Assembly (NCBI GenBank): GCA_023398575.1
Contig: JAEWSC010000094.1
Coordinates: 1 to 64,000 of the forward strand
Length of the DNA: 64,000 bases
Source: Bacillota bacterium
GTDB taxonomy: Bacteria > Bacillota > Clostridia > Christensenellales > Aristaeellaceae
Direction of reading: 5' to 3'
The notes below the pieces were generated by a model. The model made no database searches. It was not told the origin of the DNA and saw only the letters and a program-made list of their open reading frames with translations. Below are positions 58,567-64,000 of this stretch, one piece after another. The position numbers and the translations under genes are program-made. The first letter of the stretch is position 1. The number at the start of each line of letters is the position of its first letter.

Positions 58567-59418
58567 TTACGGCTGATGCCGGTACTCGGCGGCACGGATG
58601 GCAGCTATGTTCCCTTCTCCTACCGCCTTAGCAATCTGTAGCGGCTGGCCGGTGCAATCTCCGGCTGCATACACACCGGGAATATTGGTTTCCATAAAGC
58701 GATTGACGGGGATGAAAGCACCCTCTGTTGCAAGCCCTGGCAGCAACTGATCGATAGCCACCGCAGGCCGGAAGACAAACACGCCGGCAGCGCTATGCCG
58801 CCCCTTGTCCGTTACCACTGCGAGCCCACCCGATTCTTCTTCAATCCGCAAGGGCTTTTCCTGCACAAGCTGTGCGCGGCTGTCCAACGCTTTGGCATCA
58901 TGCTTTTTCAGCGGCAGGTAAATCAGTTCAGCCGCCAAGTCAGAAAGAAAATTGGCTTCATGCAATCCCATTTCCCCGCTGGATAGGACCGCCACCTTTT
59001 TCCCTTTGTAAAACATACCATCGCAAGTACCGCAATAGCTGACGCCGCGGCCCAAATACTCCGCCTCGCCGGGCAGCGGCTTGGGCCGGGCAGCACCCAT
59101 GGCCAAGATTACCGTTCTGGCCTCAACGACCTCATTTTCCGCCAGCAGCATAAAGCTGCCGCCGTTTTCCATGATCTGGCGGACCACCGCACGCTGTGTT
59201 GAGGCGCCCATCTCCAGGGCCTGCTGCTCAAACGTGCTCAGCATCCCTTTTCCGCTGATTCCCGGCATACCGGGATAGTTATCCACCTTTTCTGCCTTAT
59301 ATAGCCAAGTGCTTTCCTCCGCAGGGGAAAACACGCAAACCTCCTGGTTGCGCATTCTGGCTGTGATGGCAGCAGACCAACCGGCGGGTCCGCCGCCTAC
59401 AATGGCAATATCCAGCAA
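58567..59418 (-). CDS. Thioredoxin reductase-like FAD/NAD(P) oxidoreductase
   Basis: A 283-residue flavoprotein of the TrxB family. The FAD-binding site is IVGGGPAGWSAAITARMR, the redox pair is SYCGTCDGMFYKGK (CxxC), and the C-terminal FAD segment is VYAAGDCTGQP. The NAD(P)-binding loop reads VLSSGEMGLHEANFL, a departure from the usual GxGxxG, so NAD(P)H may bind unusually or another donor may be used. The start is TTG 59418 with GGAGGG seven bases upstream; the longer frame to 59550 crosses the promoter. The promoter TTGACA-N17-TATTTT lies at 59478-59450. Confidence 0.87.
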   Translation of the reverse strand: MLDIAIVGGGPAGWSAAITARMRNQEVCVFSPAEESTWLYKAEKVDNYPGMPGISGKGMLSTFEQQALEMGASTQRAVVRQIMENGGSFMLLAENEVVEARTVILAMGAARPKPLPGEAEYLGRGVSYCGTCDGMFYKGKKVAVLSSGEMGLHEANFLSDLAAELIYLPLKKHDAKALDSRAQLVQEKPLRIEEESGGLAVVTDKGRHSAAGVFVFRPAVAIDQLLPGLATEGAFIPVNRFMETNIPGVYAAGDCTGQPLQIAKAVGEGNIAAIRAAEYRHQP

Positions 59419-59449
59419 AGCAATTCCCTCCTTCGCCTTTATACCCATC

Positions 59450-59496
59450 AAAATATCAGCATACGCCATGCTTGTCAATCTCTTTTGTTGTATAAT
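59450..59496. promoter_or_regulatory. Divergent promoters of the TrxB-like and LarA-like genes
   Basis: Minus: TTGACA (59478-59473), 17 bases, TATTTT (59455-59450). Plus: TATAAT (59491-59496), with a weak -35 region over the same bases. The two genes may be controlled together. Confidence 0.6.
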
Positions 59497-59534
59497 GGGG
59501 CTATGAAGACCAATGAAAGCAAAAGGAGCAGAAT

Positions 59535-60800
59535 GTGAACACGACTTCACTTACCTCAAAAGATCAATGCATTACAGAAAATGAGATCAAGGAGCGCTTG
59601 GAAGCGCTGCTTCTAAAGTATCCAAAGATGAAAAGACTTTTAATCATCCCGCCGGATATTACACGCTTTTATTCTATGGCAGGGCTGATTACAAACCTTC
59701 TGTACCATATGCTGCCCAAAGACATTCAGGTTGATATCCTGCCTGCCACAGGCACTCATGCTGCCATGAACGAGGAAGAAATCGCCCGTATGTTCTCTGA
59801 TGTGCCGCCCAGCCTATTCATACCTCACAACTGGCGTACAGACACAATGTCCATCGGCGTTGTCCCCACTTCCTTTGTCAGCAGCGTTTCCGGTGGTCTG
59901 TTTGAAACAGACATTGATGTGGAGGTTAACAGAAGGCTGATACAGGGCGGTTATGACCTGATCTTATCCATTGGCCAAGTCGTCCCCCATGAGGTAGCTG
60001 GCATGGCCAATTACAGCAAAAATATATTCGTCGGCGTAGGTGGCCGGCAGATGATTAATAAGACCCATATGCTGGGTGCCGTCTGCGGCGCAGAGGTTGC
60101 TCTGGGATGTGACAATGCGCCGGTGCGACAGGTGTTTGATTACGCACAGGAACGGTTTTTGAAAAACCTTCCGCTGGTGTACATTCTCACCGTAGTCAAC
60201 AAAACGCAGTCCAATGTTGCATTGAACGGTCTGTATATCGGCGATCAGCGGGATGCTTTTGAGCAGGCGGTAGCCCTGTCTCAAGAACTGAACATCAACT
60301 ATATTGACCGGCCTGCCAAAAAGGTGGTAGCCTATCTTGAACCGGAGGAATACCATTCCACCTGGGTTGGCAACAAGGCCATTTACCGCACCCGAATGAT
60401 CGTAGCCGACGGAGGCGAGCTTGTAGTATTGGCCCCCGGCGTCAACACCTTTGGCGAAAACCCGGAGGTGGATCAGGCGATTCGTGCCTATGGATATACA
60501 GGAACGCCGCACATGCTTGATCTGTATCGGCAAGGTGTTTTTGAAAACCTGTTAATGGTGCCCGCACACCTGATTCACGGTTCCTCCGAAGGCCGGTTCA
60601 AGATCACCTATGCCACCGATCCGGCACTGCTGAACCGCGAAGAAGTTGAGGGAGTTGGTTTTCAGCATATGGATATTCATCAAGCCATGCTGCGATACAA
60701 CCCCTCGGTTTTGAAAAACGGATGGAATACGCTGCCCGATGGCGAAGAAATTTATTATGTGGATGCGCCGGGATTGGGGCTATGGAAGTGCCAGCCGTAA
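59535..60800 (+). CDS. LarA-family (nickel-pincer) racemase-like protein
   Basis: A 421-residue protein of the lactate racemase family (LarA, DUF2088). The N-terminal RLLIIPPDITRFYSMAG and ATGTHAAMNEEE match the family. The pincer-nucleotide region has VVPHEVAGMANYSKNIFVGVGG followed by MINKTHMLGA, so the His, Lys and His at the metal and cofactor site are kept, although the usual GG before Lys is replaced by NYS. Related members act on diverse 2-hydroxy acids. The nickel-pincer genes larB, larC and larE are not in this window. GTG 59535 has AAAGGAG seven bases upstream. Confidence 0.82.
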   Translation: MNTTSLTSKDQCITENEIKERLEALLLKYPKMKRLLIIPPDITRFYSMAGLITNLLYHMLPKDIQVDILPATGTHAAMNEEEIARMFSDVPPSLFIPHNWRTDTMSIGVVPTSFVSSVSGGLFETDIDVEVNRRLIQGGYDLILSIGQVVPHEVAGMANYSKNIFVGVGGRQMINKTHMLGAVCGAEVALGCDNAPVRQVFDYAQERFLKNLPLVYILTVVNKTQSNVALNGLYIGDQRDAFEQAVALSQELNINYIDRPAKKVVAYLEPEEYHSTWVGNKAIYRTRMIVADGGELVVLAPGVNTFGENPEVDQAIRAYGYTGTPHMLDLYRQGVFENLLMVPAHLIHGSSEGRFKITYATDPALLNREEVEGVGFQHMDIHQAMLRYNPSVLKNGWNTLPDGEEIYYVDAPGLGLWKCQP

Positions 60801-60945
60801 TTGTTTAGTCAAGGCCGCATCAAACATGCCGATAATGCCCAATGAGTGCATCATCTTTTTTTAGCAAACGATGATTAACGCTCATGCTACAGAATACTGT
60901 TCTGCTTCCCTGCGCATACTGCCATTGCGAAAGGAGCAAATGGCC

Positions 60946-61374
60946 ATGAACGGTAACGCGGAATTGCTTGACTTTGTTTATCAAAACGCACAGATGGGCG
61001 TTGGCACCATTGATCAACTGGTTCATATCGTGAACAACGAAGAATTCAAAGAGCATCTTTCTGCCCAGTTGGAGGAATACCGCAGTATTCTGAGCGAAGC
61101 AAAGGAGCTTTTAAACAATAACGGTTGTGACGAAAAGGGCATCAGCACCTGCTCCAAAATAAAGACATATATCTCCATCAGGCTTCAGACAGCCAAGGAC
61201 CAGTCGCCTTCTCACATAGCCGAAATGCTGATACTTGGCAGCAACATGGGCATCATAGACGCCATCAAGAATTTAAAGCAGTATGAAGATGCAGAAGAGG
61301 ACATCCGCAATCTAATGAAGCGCCTGCTAAAATTCGAGGAAGAAAACGTTCAGCAGCTCAAACATTTTCTATAA
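60946..61374 (+). CDS. Helical protein, possible DUF2383/ferritin-like family
   Basis: A 142-residue all-helical soluble protein. It starts MNGNAELLDFVYQNAQMGVGTIDQLVHIV and continues as four helices with a Glu-rich third and fourth helix (LEEYRSILSEAKELL, EDAEEDIRNLMKRLLKFEEE). The fold resembles DUF2383 or ferritin-like proteins, but I see no clear iron-binding ExxH motif, so the family is tentative. ATG 60946 has AAGGAG eight bases upstream, better than 60940. A weak hairpin at 61490-61505 with a T-rich tail ends it. Confidence 0.6.
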   Translation: MNGNAELLDFVYQNAQMGVGTIDQLVHIVNNEEFKEHLSAQLEEYRSILSEAKELLNNNGCDEKGISTCSKIKTYISIRLQTAKDQSPSHIAEMLILGSNMGIIDAIKNLKQYEDAEEDIRNLMKRLLKFEEENVQQLKHFL

Positions 61375-61489
61375 GGCGGTCATCCTTACAGCAAAAGAAA
61401 TAAGCGATTGCATATCAGATACAAAACATGCTGCCAGCTGCCACGTTCAGCGTGTAAAGTCACAGCTTGCTAAGACGGACAATAACAGG

Positions 61490-61520
61490 GAAGCGTAACC
61501 GCTTCTCTATTTCTTTTTCT
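61490..61520 (+). terminator. Weak terminator after the helical protein
   Basis: GAAGCG and CGCTTC arms with a 4-base loop, followed by TATTTCTTTTTC. The remaining 61375-61674 has no gene and no clear ECF promoter. Confidence 0.45.
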
Positions 61521-61674
61521 CGCGATTTCACAGCAGTCTCAAATGTAGAAATGCTTACGATCCATAGCACCCTATCACCATATGAATTTTTTTCCTGATG
61601 CCGCATACTTTCTCTATGTCTTATACGTATATACAAGTGAAAGGCCTTTCAATACGAGATACCGGGAGGACCCC

Positions 61675-62154
61675 ATGGTAGACGGAGCATTGTTCCAGAG
61701 TGAAACGGAGGCAAAACTCACCAGGCTATATCAAGTAGCCTACAGCATTCTGCGCAAACGCCAGGATGCCGAGGTTGCCGTGCAGCAAGGTCTTATGAAG
61801 GCATGGGCCGTCCGCCATCGTGCACAGCAGGAGACCTTTAGCCCTTGGCTCATGCGTATTGTGGTCAACGAATGCCGCAATATTCAGCGCTACCGCAAGC
61901 GGGTGGTGCCAGCCGAAACAGTGGAAGAAACGGCCGTGCCTTTTTCTGCACCCGATCCAGATCTCTGGAACGCAGTGGAATCCCTGCCGGAGAATCTTCG
62001 CCTTCCCTTTTCCCTCAAATACATTGCACAGTTTACCGAACAGGAGGTAGCCCGGGCGATGCACCTGCCGGTTTCCACCATCAAGAACCGGCTGTCAAAA
62101 GCCCGGAAGACCCTGAGAGCAGCCCTTAGTGAATGGGAGGTGACCTTTGAATGA
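61675..62154 (+). CDS. ECF-type RNA polymerase sigma factor
   Basis: A 159-residue sigma-70 family member of the ECF class. Region 2 spans about 12-75 (KLTRLYQVAYSILRKRQDAEVAVQQGLMKAW, PWLMRIVVNECRN) and region 4 has LPFSLKYIAQFTEQEVARAMHLPVSTIKNRLSKARKTLR. ATG 61675 has GGGAGG four bases upstream; the frame to 61582 lacks a site. It overlaps the next gene by four bases (ATGA). The partner gene encodes a membrane protein, so this is a sigma/anti-sigma-like pair. The triggering signal is unknown. Confidence 0.88.
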   Translation: MVDGALFQSETEAKLTRLYQVAYSILRKRQDAEVAVQQGLMKAWAVRHRAQQETFSPWLMRIVVNECRNIQRYRKRVVPAETVEETAVPFSAPDPDLWNAVESLPENLRLPFSLKYIAQFTEQEVARAMHLPVSTIKNRLSKARKTLRAALSEWEVTFE

Positions 62155-63065
62155 AGCATAAGCTGGTAAACACCGAAGCATTGGAAAGCATCATGCCGCC
62201 TCCCTCCAAGGCATTTGCCGCGGATACCATAGCGCTGCTCCGCGCCTTACACGCCAAGGAGGAGGAAAAAATCATGAAGCGCAAGCCCTTGACAGTCATA
62301 TTGGTTGCCGCATTGCTGTTGGTTCTTTTGACGGCCACAGCACTGGCAGCCATCACCCTAACCCGGTCAAAACAGGCCGATGCCATTATCAATGCCCGTA
62401 GCGCCCTAGCGGAAAAGTATGGGCTGACACCAGAAACGATCGGTTTGTTCGATATTCAAACAGAGCAGAAAGGCGATACATGGATGGTCGTATTCAATGC
62501 CACTGGTTTCTATCCGCCGCTGCTGGGTGATTACACTGTTGCACTTGAGCCCGGCAAAACACCTGATGCCCGCTGGACTCATGATGGTGTTGACCAGGAT
62601 CTCTGGGAAAACGGCAGCTTGGATGCCCCTGTATGGGGACAAAAGCAAATGCTGAAAGCCCTAAAGGATAAGGAAGCGGCCGCAGCTATTCAAGCCAAGT
62701 TGGATTGGTCGAAGGTATCCGTACATCCTTCTGTTTTGCAAACTCCGGTTCCGCTCAAAGAAGATGAGGCCCGCCTCCTGGGCGAAATTGTTCATGCTGC
62801 TCTTCCTGGGCCTGAGGATATTGCCGAAAGTCAAGCCCTGGATTTGGCCCGGCTAGCCATCGTGGAAGAGGCGCCGCACGTAAAGCAGACACTCAATACC
62901 GCGGATGTAATGATGACCTTCTATAAACGTGTTGATGGAGACCCCATTTGGGATATCCATCTGTACTTTGTAGCCGATGGCATTGAACAGGGTTGGGGTG
63001 TAGTCATCGATGCCCACACTGGTGAGCTTTTGCAAATAGGTGCTACCACCGGCGGCAACGGATGA
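62151..63065 (+). CDS. Membrane protein partner of the ECF sigma factor, anti-sigma-like
   Basis: A 304-residue protein with an N-terminal cytoplasmic part of about 40 residues, one membrane segment (PLTVILVAALLLVLLTATALAAITL, about 44-68), and an extracellular part of about 235 residues with a PepSY-like segment near the end (YKRVDGDPIWDIHLYFVADG ... IDAHTGELLQIG). It is coupled to the ECF sigma gene by a four-base overlap, the usual position of an anti-sigma factor, but the N-terminal zinc-type anti-sigma motif is absent. Repression of the sigma factor is therefore an inference. Confidence 0.75.
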   Translation: MKHKLVNTEALESIMPPPSKAFAADTIALLRALHAKEEEKIMKRKPLTVILVAALLLVLLTATALAAITLTRSKQADAIINARSALAEKYGLTPETIGLFDIQTEQKGDTWMVVFNATGFYPPLLGDYTVALEPGKTPDARWTHDGVDQDLWENGSLDAPVWGQKQMLKALKDKEAAAAIQAKLDWSKVSVHPSVLQTPVPLKEDEARLLGEIVHAALPGPEDIAESQALDLARLAIVEEAPHVKQTLNTADVMMTFYKRVDGDPIWDIHLYFVADGIEQGWGVVIDAHTGELLQIGATTGGNG

Positions 63066-63144
63066 TATCTGCGAGCTTTAAAGCCGCAGGGTTCAATCAG
63101 ACAGATATGATTTACTTTGCAGTTGACGCTTGAACATTTAAAAG

Positions 63145-63184
63145 CACTGGCCGCCAACTTCCTAAACGGGGTTGGCGGCCAGTG
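63145..63184. terminator. Bidirectional terminator between the sigma partner and MBL gene
   Basis: Perfect 14-base arms CACTGGCCGCCAAC (63145-63158) and GTTGGCGGCCAGTG (63171-63184). Confidence 0.85.
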
Positions 63185-63212
63185 TTCTTCTTATCTCTAT
63201 TCAAACAAAAGG

Positions 63213-63938
63213 CTATTCGCAATGCCCCATCTCACCCTGCAAATATTCCAGCACCTCCGCACGGCTTTGGGGCTTGTCATGGCCCAGCAGATAGGTTTCA
63301 AAGGGGATTGGCTTTATCAGTTCAATGTAGCCCTTGAGCAAAGCCAAATCATAGTTTCCGCCATTTTCATAGTGATCGCTGCAGTCGGCATCGCCAACCA
63401 CCAGTATTTTTTCCTTAGGGATGTATACGATCACCGAATCTCTGGAATGAGGCGCGGAAATCTCTTGAATCTCGCAATGTATATTTCCAAGATCAAGCAT
63501 CAATTTGCCCTGAAATACAATATCAGCTGTCGATACCACAATGCGCGTTCTATCGGGATATTCCACGCGGATATCCCTGTCGCACATGGCAATCTCTTCG
63601 CCGCTTTGGAGCCGATGAAGCATGGCTTCATCCGTCCATGACCATGTCATTACAGACTGCAGTTTTTCGTGGGTGTTGTGACCAGTGATGGCAGCTCCGT
63701 TCACGGCGTGCATACCAAAGGAATGATCCCAATGCCAATGGGTGATTACCGTAAAGTTCGGAAGGCGAAAACCAAGCTCTTGTATAGCATGATAAAACTT
63801 TTCCACATGGGCTTTGGAATTGCCGGCATCGATGGCCAGTGAATGGGTGTCACCCATGATATAGTAAAGATTGGGGCGGTCCGTTTCGTCTTCCTGCGGT
63901 AGATAGTAGACACGGTTTGATACTTTTATCAGACTCAC
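63213..63938 (-). CDS. MBL-fold metallo-hydrolase
   Basis: A 241-residue metallo-beta-lactamase-fold protein. Metal-binding motifs: THWHWDHSFG (HxHxDH), His in EISAPHSRDS, Asp in VVGDADCSDHY and His in LLGHDKPQ. Family members hydrolyse thioesters, lactones, RNA or phosphodiesters; the substrate cannot be told. The start is GTG 63938 with AAGGAGG seven bases upstream, and a TATAAT (63988-63983) lies further up; its -35 box is at or beyond the window edge. Confidence 0.88.
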   Translation of the reverse strand: MSLIKVSNRVYYLPQEDETDRPNLYYIMGDTHSLAIDAGNSKAHVEKFYHAIQELGFRLPNFTVITHWHWDHSFGMHAVNGAAITGHNTHEKLQSVMTWSWTDEAMLHRLQSGEEIAMCDRDIRVEYPDRTRIVVSTADIVFQGKLMLDLGNIHCEIQEISAPHSRDSVIVYIPKEKILVVGDADCSDHYENGGNYDLALLKGYIELIKPIPFETYLLGHDKPQSRAEVLEYLQGEMGHCE

Positions 63939-64000
63939 TGCCAGGCCTCCTTAGTAATCATATCGTCTGATCTCATTTGCTGATTATAACATGATGAAGA

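Noticed and set aside
1..64000. tRNA, rRNA, prophage or insertion sequence
   Set aside because: No cloverleaf pattern with conserved TTC loop, no transposase or integrase motif and no phage gene run was found on reading. A covariance-model search would be decisive.

Overview
The window comes from the chromosome of an endospore-forming Firmicute, most likely a member of the Clostridia. The evidence is spoIIGA-sigE-sigG, the sporulation protease LonB, a SpoVD-type penicillin-binding protein, a YlmC/YmxH protein, strong AGGAGG ribosome binding sites, and a MurE carrying the DNPR motif of meso-diaminopimelate ligases. The order cannot be fixed from sequence alone. No tRNA, rRNA, CRISPR array, transposase or integrase was seen.

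Layout. 0-11.6 kb: a truncated sugar isomerase, a MATE exporter, a lipid-kinase operon with a secreted peptidase-like protein, a DUF1653 gene, a NagD-type phosphatase, a methionine importer (metNI) with no binding protein beside it, a two-gene membrane module (an internally duplicated protein plus a CBO0543 protein), and a YkvI-type transporter. 12.0-26.3 kb: one long minus-strand division and cell-wall cluster, read mraZ, ftsL-like, spoVD-like, murE, mraY, murD, ftsW, murA, ftsQ, ftsA, ftsZ. It lacks rsmH, murF, murG, murC and murB, and ftsW is flanked by two different intergenic repeats. Its promoter carries three copies of an AAGTGGTG box that fits MraZ autoregulation. 26.5-30 kb: a metallophosphoesterase, an acidic zinc-ribbon protein, a CAP-domain secreted protein, a small orphan gene and repeat-rich spacers. 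30-38.8 kb: a proteostasis run on the minus strand, tig, clpP, clpX, lonB, lon, engB. 39-49 kb: a LysM protein with a candidate sigma-K promoter, an MFS transporter, an SNF2 helicase translationally coupled to a PD-(D/E)XK-like nuclease, a large L,D-transpeptidase, a hairpin-rich repeat, a divergent GPH transporter/GH1 glycosidase pair, and a GNAT acetyltransferase. 49-54.7 kb: a small regulator region next to spoIIGA-sigE-sigG, then ymxH and nrdR. 54.7-64 kb: a Dabb protein, a zinc alcohol dehydrogenase, a GH30 glycosidase, a DUF3298 secreted protein, a thioredoxin reductase-like flavoprotein divergent from a LarA-family protein, an ECF sigma factor with its membrane partner, and an MBL hydrolase.

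How the genes work together. The window is dominated by conserved housekeeping: lipid II synthesis and septum assembly, protein quality control, and the mother-cell/forespore sigma relay. The accessory content lies in transporters, glycosidases, small orphan proteins and several families of intergenic repeats. The least explained units are the SNF2/nuclease pair (41126-43260), the duplicated membrane protein with its CBO0543 partner (8503-10357), and the dispersed repeats, two of which interrupt the cell-wall operon. Coordinates of starts were chosen by ribosome binding site and family alignment and often differ from the longest open frame.
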